Of a DNA stretch of 64,000 bases, positions 17,205 to 24,504 are shown piece by piece. The translations under genes were made by a program, and so were the position numbers. Each line of letters starts with the position of its first letter. The first letter of the stretch is position 1. The DNA lies in the NCBI GenBank assembly GCA_046046245.1, contig JBJOKE010000028.1, positions 62,001-126,000 of the forward strand, written 5' to 3'. The notes beneath the pieces are model-generated. The model made no database searches. It was not told where the DNA came from and saw only the letters and a program-made list of their open reading frames with translations. Source of the stretch: UBA4615 sp046046245. Lineage in GTDB: Bacteria > Pseudomonadota > Gammaproteobacteria > Burkholderiales > Burkholderiaceae_E.

Positions 17205-20150
17205 ATGCAGAGGGTTGCCGAAACCACGCAACGTCCTTCCTCCGTTCTCGCGCCGACCGCCTTCCCGGCGTCCGCGGACCTCGCAGCCCTGCGCCCGGAC
17301 GCGGCGCGTTTCTCCGACTTCAAGGTCATCCGCCGCAACGGATCGGTCGTTGGCTTCGAGCCCGGCAAGATCGCCGTCGCGATGACCAAGGCCTTCCTCG
17401 CGATCAACGGCGGCCATGGCGCCGCGTCGGCGCGTGTCCGCGAGCTGGTCGAACAGCTGACCCAGGTCGTCGTCGGCGCGCTGATGCGCAACAAGCCGGC
17501 CGGCGGCACCTTCCACATCGAGGACATCCAGGACCAGGTCGAGCTCGCGCTGATGCGCTCGGGCGAGCACGAGGTCGCCCGGGCCTACGTGCTCTACCGC
17601 GCGAACCGCGCGCAGGAGCGCGCGCAGAAGCAGGCCCAGGCGGCCGCGGCCGGCGAGCCGACCGGCCCGCGGATCGGCGTGCTCGACGGCGGTGTGGTCC
17701 GTCCGCTCGACGAGGCGGCGCTGCGTGCGCTGATCGACTCGGCCTGCGTGGGCCTCGGCGAGACGGTCGACGCGCAGCAGGTGCTCGCCGAGACGGTGAA
17801 GAACCTCTACGACGGCATCCCGCTCGAGGAGGTCCACAAGTCGGCGATCCTGTCGGCGCGCGCGCTGATCGAGACCGACCCGGCCTACTCCCAGGTCACC
17901 GCGCGGCTGCTGCTGCACACGGTGCGCCGCGAGGTGCTCGGCGAGGAGGTGTCGCAGCAGGAGATGGCCGAACGCTACGCCGAGTACTTCCCGCGCTTCG
18001 TCAGGCGCGGCGTCGAGGCCGACCTGCTCGATCCGAAGCTCGAGCAGTTCGACCTGCACCGGCTCGGGCGCGCGCTCGTCGCCGAGCGCGACCAGCAGTT
18101 CACCTATCTCGGCCTGCAGACGCTCTACGACCGCTACTTCCTGCACGTCGACGAGCAGCGCATCGAGCTGCCGCAGGCGTTCTTCATGCGCGTGGCGATG
18201 GGCCTCGCGCTGAACGAGATCGACCGCGAGGCGCGCGCGATCGAGTTCTACGAGCTGCTGTCGAAGTTCGACTTCATGAGCTCGACGCCGACGCTGTTCA
18301 ACTCGGGCACGCAGCGCTCGCAGCTGTCGTCGTGCTACCTGACCACCGTCAGCGACGACCTCGACGGCATCTACGAGGCGATCAAGGAGAACGCGCTGCT
18401 CGCCAAGTACGCGGGCGGCCTGGGCAACGACTGGACGCCGGTGCGCGCGCTGGGCAGCCACATCAAGGGCACCAACGGCAAGAGCCAGGGCGTGGTGCCG
18501 TTCCTGAAGGTGGTCAACGACACCGCGGTCGCGGTCAACCAGGGCGGCAAGCGCAAGGGCGCCGTCTGCGCCTACCTCGAGACCTGGCACCTCGACATCG
18601 AGGAGTTCCTCGAGCTGCGCAAGAACACCGGCGACGACCGGCGGCGCACGCACGACATGAACACCGCCAACTGGATCCCGGACCTGTTCATGAAGCGGGT
18701 CATGGAGAACCAGGAGTGGACCCTGTTCTCGCCGGCCGACTGCCCCGATCTGCACGACAAGGTCGGCAAGGCCTTCGAGGAGGCCTACGTCCGCTACGAG
18801 CAGAAGGTCGCCTCGGGCGAGCTCAAGCTGCACAAGAAGATCCCCGCGGTGAACCTGTGGCGCAAGATGCTCTCGATGCTGTTCGAGACCGGCCACCCGT
18901 GGATCACCTTCAAGGATCCGTGCAACATCCGCTCGCCGCAGCAGCACGTCGGCGTCGTGCACAGCTCCAACCTGTGCACCGAGATCACGCTCAATACCGG
19001 CGACACCGAGATCGCGGTCTGCAACCTCGGCTCGGTGAACCTGGTCGCGCACATGGTCGAGCAGAACGGCCGCTGGGTGCTGGACCAGGACAAGCTCAAG
19101 CGCACGATCCGCACCGCGATGCGGATGCTCGACAACGTCGTCGACATCAACTACTACGCGGTCAACAAGGCGCGGAACTCGAACCTGAAGCACCGGCCGG
19201 TCGGCATGGGCATCATGGGCTTCCAGGACTGCCTGCACCTGATGCGCGTGCCCTACGCGAGCGAGGAGGCGGTGGACTTCAGCGACCGCTCGATGGAAGC
19301 CGTCTGCTACCACGCCTACTGGGCCTCGACCGAGCTCGCGGAGGAGCGCGGCCGCTACGCGAGCTTCAAGGGCTCGCTCTGGGACCGCGGGATCCTGCCG
19401 CAGGATTCGATCGCGCTGCTGGCCGAGCAGCGTGGCGGCTACGTCGAGGTCGACGACTCGGCGGCGATGGACTGGTCGACGCTGCGCGCACGGATCGCCA
19501 AGCACGGCATGCGCAACTCGAACTGCATCGCGATCGCGCCGACCGCGACGATCTCGAACATCATCGGCGTGGGCGCCTGCATCGAGCCGACCTTCCAGAA
19601 CCTCTACGTGAAGTCGAACCTGTCGGGCGAGTTCACGGTGGTCAACGACTACCTGGTGCGCGACCTGAAGGCGCTCGGCCTGTGGGACGAGGTCATGGTC
19701 GCCGACCTGAAGTTCTTCGACGGCAGCCTGGCGCGCATCGACCGGATCCCGTCCGATCTGCGCGCGATCTACGCGACGGCGTTCGAGGTCGATCCGACCT
19801 GGCTCGTCGAATGCGCATCGCGCCGGCAGAAGTGGATCGACCAGGCCCAGTCGCTGAACATCTACATGGCGGGCGCCTCGGGCAAGAAGCTGCACGAGAC
19901 CTACACGCTCGCGTGGCTGCGCGGCCTGAAGACCACCTACTACCTGCGCACCCAGGGCGCGACGCACGCGGAGAAGAGCACGACCGACCGCGTCGGCCAG
20001 CTCAACGCGGTGTCGGCCGGCGGCGAGGCGGGCGGCAACTTCTCCTACCGTTCGCAGTCTTCGCAACCGGTGGCCCCCGCGGCGACGGAAGAGCCGATCG
20101 CGCCGAAGTTCTGCGCCCTTGACGACCCCGAGTGCGAGGCCTGCCAGTGA
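17205..20150 (+). CDS. nrdA: Ribonucleoside-diphosphate reductase, alpha (R1) subunit, class I
   Basis: 981 residues. An N-terminal ATP-cone (about 39-135, VIRRNGSVVGFEPGKIAVAM) provides allosteric dATP inhibition. The catalytic barrel has the redox cysteines in LSSCYLTTV and IAVCNLGSVNL and the active-site NLCTEI (Asn, thiyl-radical Cys, Glu). The C-terminus ends CEACQ, with Cys977 and Cys980 as the swinging dithiol that thioredoxin or glutaredoxin re-reduces. It makes deoxynucleoside diphosphates in the cytoplasm together with NrdB. I choose the ATG at 17205, 9 bp after GGAG; an in-frame ATG at 17109 would add 32 Arg/Pro-rich residues with no domain. Expression is predicted to be NrdR-controlled through the boxes upstream. 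Confidence 0.96.
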   Translation: MQRVAETTQRPSSVLAPTAFPASADLAALRPDAARFSDFKVIRRNGSVVGFEPGKIAVAMTKAFLAINGGHGAASARVRELVEQLTQVVVGALMRNKPAGGTFHIEDIQDQVELALMRSGEHEVARAYVLYRANRAQERAQKQAQAAAAGEPTGPRIGVLDGGVVRPLDEAALRALIDSACVGLGETVDAQQVLAETVKNLYDGIPLEEVHKSAILSARALIETDPAYSQVTARLLLHTVRREVLGEEVSQQEMAERYAEYFPRFVRRGVEADLLDPKLEQFDLHRLGRALVAERDQQFTYLGLQTLYDRYFLHVDEQRIELPQAFFMRVAMGLALNEIDREARAIEFYELLSKFDFMSSTPTLFNSGTQRSQLSSCYLTTVSDDLDGIYEAIKENALLAKYAGGLGNDWTPVRALGSHIKGTNGKSQGVVPFLKVVNDTAVAVNQGGKRKGAVCAYLETWHLDIEEFLELRKNTGDDRRRTHDMNTANWIPDLFMKRVMENQEWTLFSPADCPDLHDKVGKAFEEAYVRYEQKVASGELKLHKKIPAVNLWRKMLSMLFETGHPWITFKDPCNIRSPQQHVGVVHSSNLCTEITLNTGDTEIAVCNLGSVNLVAHMVEQNGRWVLDQDKLKRTIRTAMRMLDNVVDINYYAVNKARNSNLKHRPVGMGIMGFQDCLHLMRVPYASEEAVDFSDRSMEAVCYHAYWASTELAEERGRYASFKGSLWDRGILPQDSIALLAEQRGGYVEVDDSAAMDWSTLRARIAKHGMRNSNCIAIAPTATISNIIGVGACIEPTFQNLYVKSNLSGEFTVVNDYLVRDLKALGLWDEVMVADLKFFDGSLARIDRIPSDLRAIYATAFEVDPTWLVECASRRQKWIDQAQSLNIYMAGASGKKLHETYTLAWLRGLKTTYYLRTQGATHAEKSTTDRVGQLNAVSAGGEAGGNFSYRSQSSQPVAPAATEEPIAPKFCALDDPECEACQ

Positions 20151-20423
20151 TGCATTGAGACCACGTTCGTCGCGTCGACGTCGCCCGCGTGCCACACGGC
20201 GCGTCGGGCGTGTCGCCGACGAGCGATTTGACAAACCGGACGAACGGTGCTCCGACCCTTCAACTGTTGCATCGACACCAACGAAATCGTCCGGAAGTCA
20301 AGTTGGTGAGTGCCAACCCGTTGCAAGCCGCTGACGCTCTCCGTAAGATTCCGATCTGTGAATAACAGCGGAATCTCGCGTCGGTACAAGCAGTTAAGCG
20401 ACCTTACTGAAGCGAGACATTAG
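20151..20423 (+). promoter_or_regulatory. nrdA-nrdB spacer with possible nrdB promoter at 20321-20349
   Basis: A 273-bp spacer, long for subunits of one enzyme. TTGCAA (20321-20326), 17 bp and TAAGAT (20344-20349) form a reasonable sigma-70 promoter about 75 bp upstream of nrdB. No NrdR box of the CACTA-N4-TAGTG type is seen here, so nrdB may also depend on read-through from the NrdR-controlled nrdA promoter. No terminator is visible after nrdA. Confidence 0.5.
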
Positions 20424-21707
20424 ATGCTGTCCTGGGACGACCCCATTCCTGCCAAGCCGCTCCCGCCTGCCGCCGGCCCGTCGCCGCGGCCCGTGATGCC
20501 GTCCGTCCCGCGGTTCACCACCCCCTCCGCCGTGCCCACCCCGTCGTCGCTCGGACTGCGTGGCGCATCCGCGCCGCAGACCGCGCCCGCCCGCGTCGCC
20601 GCACCCGTGTTCGCCGACGAGGCCGCGCCGGTCGCCCCCCTCGAGGATGCGCAGCGGCTGCACTCCGGCACGATGCTGTCGAAGGACACGCGTCGCGTGC
20701 ACGTCGAGGACAAGCGCATCATCAACGGCGCGGCCGACGTCAACCAGCTGGTGCCGTTCAAGTACAAGTGGGCCTGGGAGAAGTACCTCGCGGGCTGCGC
20801 GAACCACTGGATGCCGCAGGAGATCAACATGGAGCGCGACATCGCTCTGTGGAAGACCCCCGGCGGCCTGTCCGAGGACGAGCGCCGGCTGGTCAAGCGC
20901 AACCTCGGCTTCTTCGTCACCGCGGACTCGCTCGCGGCGAACAACATCGTGCTGGGCACCTACCGGCACATCAGCGCCCCCGAGTGCCGGCAGTTCCTGC
21001 TGCGCCAGGCCTTCGAGGAAGCGATCCACACGCACGCGTACCAGTACATCGTCGAGTCGCTCGGACTCGACGAGGGCGAGGTCTTCAACGCGTACCACGA
21101 GGTCAAGTCGATCCGGGACAAGGACGAGTTCCTGATCCCGTTCATCGACACGCTGACCAACCCCGACTTCGTCACCGGCACGCCGGCGAACGACCAGGCG
21201 CTGCTGCGCTCGCTGATCGTGTTCGCGTGCCTGATGGAGGGGCTGTTCTTCTACGTCGGCTTCGTGCAGATCCTCGCGCTGGGCCGGCAGAACAAGATGA
21301 TCGGCGCAGCCGAGCAGTACCAGTACATCCTGCGCGACGAGTCGATGCACTGCAATTTCGGCATCGACCTGATCAACACGATCAAGCTGGAGAACCCGCA
21401 CCTGTGGACCCCGACGTTCCGCGAGGAGATCGTCGGGCTGTTCCACCAGGCCGTGGAGCTCGAGTACCGCTACGCTGAGGACACCATGCCGCGCGGCGTG
21501 CTGGGTCTCAACGCGTCGATGTTCAAGGAGTACCTGCGTTTCATCGCGAATCGTCGTGCGCAGCAGATCGGGCTCGACCCGCTGTTCCCGGGCGCGGAGA
21601 ACCCGTTCCCGTGGATGAGCGAGATGCTCGACCTGAAGAAGGAACAGAACTTCTTCGAGCGGCGCGTGACCGAGTACCAGACCGGCGGCGCGCTGAGCTG
21701 GGACTGA
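20424..21707 (+). CDS. nrdB: Ribonucleoside-diphosphate reductase, beta (R2) subunit
   Basis: 427 residues: a Pro/Ala-rich N-terminal extension of about 80 residues, then the ferritin-like helical domain. Predicted metal ligands are Asp168 (TADSL), Glu199 and His202 (FEEAIH), Glu272 (MEGLFFY), and Glu306 and His309 (RDESMH). Tyr206, four residues after His202, sits at the radical position. The sequence resembles the chlamydial class Ic subunit (VNQLVP, KYKWAWE, NPFPWMSE), but that enzyme has Phe at the radical site and Glu as first ligand; here Tyr and Asp are present, so a normal di-iron tyrosyl-radical class Ia enzyme is expected. The C-terminal tail, which docks on NrdA, ends GGALSWD. Confidence 0.95.
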   Translation: MLSWDDPIPAKPLPPAAGPSPRPVMPSVPRFTTPSAVPTPSSLGLRGASAPQTAPARVAAPVFADEAAPVAPLEDAQRLHSGTMLSKDTRRVHVEDKRIINGAADVNQLVPFKYKWAWEKYLAGCANHWMPQEINMERDIALWKTPGGLSEDERRLVKRNLGFFVTADSLAANNIVLGTYRHISAPECRQFLLRQAFEEAIHTHAYQYIVESLGLDEGEVFNAYHEVKSIRDKDEFLIPFIDTLTNPDFVTGTPANDQALLRSLIVFACLMEGLFFYVGFVQILALGRQNKMIGAAEQYQYILRDESMHCNFGIDLINTIKLENPHLWTPTFREEIVGLFHQAVELEYRYAEDTMPRGVLGLNASMFKEYLRFIANRRAQQIGLDPLFPGAENPFPWMSEMLDLKKEQNFFERRVTEYQTGGALSWD

Positions 21708-21798
21708 CGCGAGCGCGCAGGGGAATAACGCGGATTGCCGCACTCAGAGATCGAGTTGACGGGGACACGACACACCGACCGGACCCTTCTCGGATCGA

Positions 21799-21825
21799 CG
21801 ACTCGCTGCTCGATGCAGCGGGTCG
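21799..21825 (+). other. Stable stem-loop in the nrdB 3' region
   Basis: CGACTCGCTGC (21799-21809) pairs with GCAGCGGGTCG (21815-21825), 11 bp including one G-U pair, closing on a 5-nt TCGAT loop. It lies 35 bp upstream of the terminator. The two hairpins could form the body of a 3'-UTR-derived small RNA, though no dedicated promoter is visible. Confidence 0.5.
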
Positions 21826-21859
21826 CGACGTCGTCGCCGCCCCAGTCATTGACGCTGCA

Positions 21860-21890
21860 GGCGCCGTGCCGCGAGGCACGGCGCCTTTTT
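21860..21890 (+). terminator. Intrinsic terminator after nrdB
   Basis: A perfect 11-bp stem, GGCGCCGTGCC (21860-21870) with GGCACGGCGCC (21875-21885), closes on a GCGA tetraloop and is followed by five T (21886-21890). It should end the nrdA/nrdB transcript. Confidence 0.92.
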
Positions 21891-22048
21891 CGTGCCGCGC
21901 GCCTTCGCACGGCACGTGCCACCGCATTCATTAGCGTAAGAAACACGACGAGCGTTCTTGCGCCGATGAATAGCCCGCACCGACTCGGGCCTCGTGCCCT
22001 TTCGGAACGGGTTTCCATGACCGCAACTTCATCTTGAGGAGCAACACC

Positions 22049-22531
22049 ATGGCAACCGCCAAGAAAGCCGCTGCGAAGAAGCCCGCCGCCAAGAAGCCCG
22101 CCGCGAAGAAGCCGGCGGCGAAGAAAGTGGCCGCGAAGAAGCCGGCCGCCAAGAAGGTCGCGGCGAAGAAGCCCGCGGCCAAGAAGCCGGCCGCGAAGAA
22201 GCCTGCGGCGAAGAAGCCCGCGGCCAAGAAGGTCGCGGCCAAGAAGGTCGCGGCCAAGAAGCCTGCCGCCAAGAAGGCCGCCGCGAAGAAGCCGGCCGCC
22301 AAGAAGCCGGCCGCCAAGAAAGCCGCCGCCAAGAAGCCGGCCAAGAAAGCCGCCGCCAAGAAGCCGGCTGCCAAGAAGGCCGCCAAGAAGCCTGCGAAGA
22401 AGGCCGAGAAGCCTGCTGCGGCCCCTGCGGCACCGGCCGCTTCCGCCGCTCCGGCTGCCACGGCCGCCCCGGCCGCCAAGCCCCTGAACCCCGCGGCCGC
22501 GTGGCCGTTCCCGACCGGCAACAAGCCGTGA
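22049..22531 (+). CDS. Histone H1-like lysine/alanine-rich DNA-binding protein
   Basis: 160 residues. From residue 4 to about 125 the protein is built from irregular AAKKP, AAKKV and AAKKA units; the C-terminal 35 residues are Ala/Pro-rich and end NPAAAWPFPTGNKP. This matches the histone H1-like proteins of betaproteobacteria (for example BpH1 of Bordetella) and the C-terminal domain of AlgP. Such proteins bind DNA non-specifically through lysines and compact the nucleoid; repeat number varies between strains. A strong TTGAGGAG Shine-Dalgarno lies 7 bp before the ATG at 22049. The gene stands alone between two terminators, so it is transcribed as a single gene. Confidence 0.92.
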   Translation: MATAKKAAAKKPAAKKPAAKKPAAKKVAAKKPAAKKVAAKKPAAKKPAAKKPAAKKPAAKKVAAKKVAAKKPAAKKAAAKKPAAKKPAAKKAAAKKPAKKAAAKKPAAKKAAKKPAKKAEKPAAAPAAPAASAAPAATAAPAAKPLNPAAAWPFPTGNKP

Positions 22532-22566
22532 CGGACGGGCCCACCGGCCCGCAACGATAACGAGTG

Positions 22567-22590
22567 ACCGCCGCGCATCGACGCGGCGGC
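22567..22590 (+). other. GC hairpin in the H1-like gene 3' UTR
   Basis: ACCGCCGCG and CGCGGCGG flank a CATCGA loop shortly after the stop of the H1-like gene and about 20 bp before the terminator. There is no T-tract. It may stabilise the 3' end. Confidence 0.45.
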
Positions 22591-22609
22591 GACAGAGCCA
22601 GCCAGGTAC

Positions 22610-22638
22610 TCGCGCCCCGACGGGGCGCGATTTTTTTT
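22610..22638 (+). terminator. Intrinsic terminator after the H1-like gene
   Basis: TCGCGCCCC (22610-22618) pairs with GGGGCGCGA (22622-22630) across a 3-nt loop and is followed by eight T (22631-22638), the longest T-tract I noticed in the window. Confidence 0.95.
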
Positions 22639-22658
22639 GTGCGACAATCGCCGCCGCC

Positions 22659-23213
22659 ATGACCCGAATCCTCTGGTTGGTCATCGAGACCATCGGCAGC
22701 CTGCTGGCGGTCGCCTGCGTGCTGCGCGCCTATGCGCATCGCGTCCATCTCAATCCGCGCAACCCGATCAGCCAGTTCGTCTGCGCGCTGACCGACTGGC
22801 TCGTGATCCCGATGCGCAAGGCGATCGCGCCGACCCGCACGATGGACTGGGCGAGCGTCATCGGCGCGGTGCTGGTCGCGACGCTCACCGCGCTGCTCGG
22901 CCAGCTCCTGTTCGGGCGCGGGATGGTGCCCAATCCGGCGATGGTGGTCGTCGAGGCGCTGCTCTATCTCGTCCGATGGAGCACCTGGCTCGCGATCGGG
23001 CTGGTGCTGATCCAGGCGATCCTGTCCTGGGTCAATCCCTATGCGCCGCTCGCGCCGGCCATCCAGCAGCTGACCCAGCCGCTGCTGGCCCCGTTCCGCA
23101 AGATCATCCCGTCGATCGGCGGCTTCGACCTGTCCCCGCTGGCGCTGATCCTCGCGCTGCAGATCGTCCTGATGCTGGTCGACTCGATCGGCGCGGGCGC
23201 GCTGCTGCGCTGA
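22659..23213 (+). CDS. YggT-family integral membrane protein
   Basis: 184 residues with two YGGT repeats, each a pair of hydrophobic helices with an intervening conserved segment: VHLNPRNPISQFVCALTDW followed by IPMRKAIAP in the first half and SWVNPYAPLAPAIQQLTQP followed by PFRKIIP in the second. YggT proteins are found throughout Gram-negative and cyanobacterial genomes; roles in osmotic tolerance and cell-envelope organisation have been proposed, with no biochemical activity settled. The ATG at 22659 lies 10 bp after a possible -10 (GACAAT, 22643-22648), so the 5' leader is very short. One bp separates it from the YggU-type gene. Confidence 0.9.
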   Translation: MTRILWLVIETIGSLLAVACVLRAYAHRVHLNPRNPISQFVCALTDWLVIPMRKAIAPTRTMDWASVIGAVLVATLTALLGQLLFGRGMVPNPAMVVVEALLYLVRWSTWLAIGLVLIQAILSWVNPYAPLAPAIQQLTQPLLAPFRKIIPSIGGFDLSPLALILALQIVLMLVDSIGAGALLR

Positions 23214-23214
23214 C

Positions 23215-23541
23215 GTGGCCGACGTGCCGCGGCCGCCCTGGCTGTCCGGGGCACGCGGCGACTGGTCGATCGCCCTGCACGTGCAGCCCGGCGCGTCGCG
23301 CAGCACCGCCGCCGGCGATCACGACGGCTGCCTGAAGCTCCGGATCGCCGCGCCGCCCGTCGAGGGCCGCGCGAACGACGCGCTGCGCGCCTTCGTCGCC
23401 GCACGGCTCGGCGTGCCCCGCTCGGCGGTGACGATCGAGCGCGGCGACGCGTCGCGCCGCAAGCGCGTGCGCGTCGCCGCCGACTGCGAGGCCGCGGACC
23501 TCGTCGCGCGGCTCGCGACCTACCAGGGCGACGCGCCGTAG
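23215..23541 (+). CDS. DUF167 / YggU-family small protein
   Basis: 108 residues with the DUF167 core: LHVQPGASRS at the start, LKLRIAAPPVEGRANDALRAF in the middle and the basic RRKRVRV near the end. The fold is known but the function is not. The start is a GTG at 23215, 1 bp after yggT, so the two are cotranscribed, a common pairing. Its 3' end overlaps the convergent PfkB kinase gene by 22 bp, with no room for a terminator between them. Confidence 0.88.
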   Translation: MADVPRPPWLSGARGDWSIALHVQPGASRSTAAGDHDGCLKLRIAAPPVEGRANDALRAFVAARLGVPRSAVTIERGDASRRKRVRVAADCEAADLVARLATYQGDAP

Positions 23542-24455
23542 GCCTCGCGGTAGCGGGCCGCGACCGCGTCGCGGTCCACGCGATGGTTCTGCGGACCGGG
23601 CTGCTCGATCTTCATCGCGCCCATCACGCTGCCCAGCCGTGCGGCCACCGACCAGCCGAGCCCGGCCGCCAGCGCATACAGCAGGCCACCGCGGTAGGCA
23701 TCGCCGCATCCCGTCGGGTCGACCGCGGCGGCGATCGGCACCGGCGCGATGGTCTCGCTGCGGCCGTCATGGTGGAGCAGCGAGCCTTCACCGCCCTTCG
23801 TGACGATCATCGCCTTCACACCCGCAGCCATCTGCGCCTCGCCGAGCCCGGTCTTCTCGCTCATCAGCCGACATTCGTAGTCGTTGACCGCGAGCGCGTC
23901 GGCCCCGGCGAGCAGCGCGCGCAGCTCGTCGCCCGAGAACATCGGCAGCGCCTGGCCCGGATCGAAGATCCACGGAACGCCGGCCTCCGCGTACTCGCGC
24001 GCATGGCGCAGCATCGCGTCCTTGCCGTTGGGCGCGACGATGCCCCAGGCGGCCGGGCCTTTCGCGGCCACCTCGTGCGCGCGCGCCATCGCGCCCGGGT
24101 GGAAGGCGGTGATCTGGTTGTCCGCGAGGTCGGTGGTGATGAACGCCTGTGCGGTATAGAGGTCGTCGCAGCGCAGGATCGCGCTGGTGTCGATGCCGAG
24201 CGAGGCCAGCCGCTCGACGTAGTCGCCGCCGTCGCGCCCCACGGCGGCGAGCACGGTCGGCGAGCCGCCCAGGCCCTTCAGCGTGTACGCGATGTTGGCC
24301 GCGCAGCCGCCGAACTCGCGCTTGAGCCGCGGCGCGAGGAACGACACGTTCAGCATGTGGACGCGGTCGGGAAGGATGTGGTCCTTGAAGTGGCCGTCGA
24401 ACACCATGATGGTGTCGTAGGCGACCGAACCGCTGATCAGCACGCGAGTCGTCAT
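23520..24455 (-). CDS. PfkB-family carbohydrate/nucleoside kinase
   Basis: 311 residues of the ribokinase fold. The substrate-side motif is GGCAANIAYTLKGLGG (49-64); the phosphotransfer motif is DPTGCGDAYRGG with catalytic base Asp252. The N-terminus MTTRVLISGSVAYDTIMVF and HMLNVSFLAPRLKREFGG resemble betaproteobacterial proteins often annotated as adenosine kinase or generic carbohydrate kinase. It would phosphorylate a hydroxymethyl group using ATP in the cytoplasm; which sugar or nucleoside is not decidable. It lies 49 bp downstream of the DUF3426 gene and is probably the last gene of that minus-strand run. Confidence 0.87.
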   Translation of the reverse strand: MTTRVLISGSVAYDTIMVFDGHFKDHILPDRVHMLNVSFLAPRLKREFGGCAANIAYTLKGLGGSPTVLAAVGRDGGDYVERLASLGIDTSAILRCDDLYTAQAFITTDLADNQITAFHPGAMARAHEVAAKGPAAWGIVAPNGKDAMLRHAREYAEAGVPWIFDPGQALPMFSGDELRALLAGADALAVNDYECRLMSEKTGLGEAQMAAGVKAMIVTKGGEGSLLHHDGRSETIAPVPIAAAVDPTGCGDAYRGGLLYALAAGLGWSVAARLGSVMGAMKIEQPGPQNHRVDRDAVAARYREAYGASPW

Positions 24456-24504
24456 CGTTGTTCTGCCGGTGGAGTGGAGGAGGGGTGATCCGGTCGTCCG
24501 CGGA

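Larger units (their letters stand above)
21708..22048 (+). other. nrdB-H1 intergenic region (341 bp)
   Basis: No protein gene is supported. It contains an 11-bp stem-loop (21799-21825), an intrinsic terminator (21860-21890) and then about 150 bp that should carry the promoter of the H1-like gene, for which I see no convincing -35/-10 pair. A GAGGAG Shine-Dalgarno at 22036-22041 belongs to that gene. Confidence 0.6.

Noticed and set aside
16995..20234. A 1079-codon open frame on the minus strand opposite nrdA
   Set aside because: It is an Arg/His/Asp/Val-rich antisense shadow of nrdA produced by the high GC3 bias; nrdA has full homology and a promoter.
20424..21707. Class Ic (tyrosine-less) ribonucleotide reductase
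   Set aside because: Overall likeness to the chlamydial subunit suggested it, but Tyr206 and Asp168 occupy the deciding positions.
22049..22531. The AAGAAGCC-type short repeats as a CRISPR or tandem DNA array
   Set aside because: There are no spacers; the repeats are in frame, follow a strong Shine-Dalgarno and encode the lysine/alanine H1-like protein.
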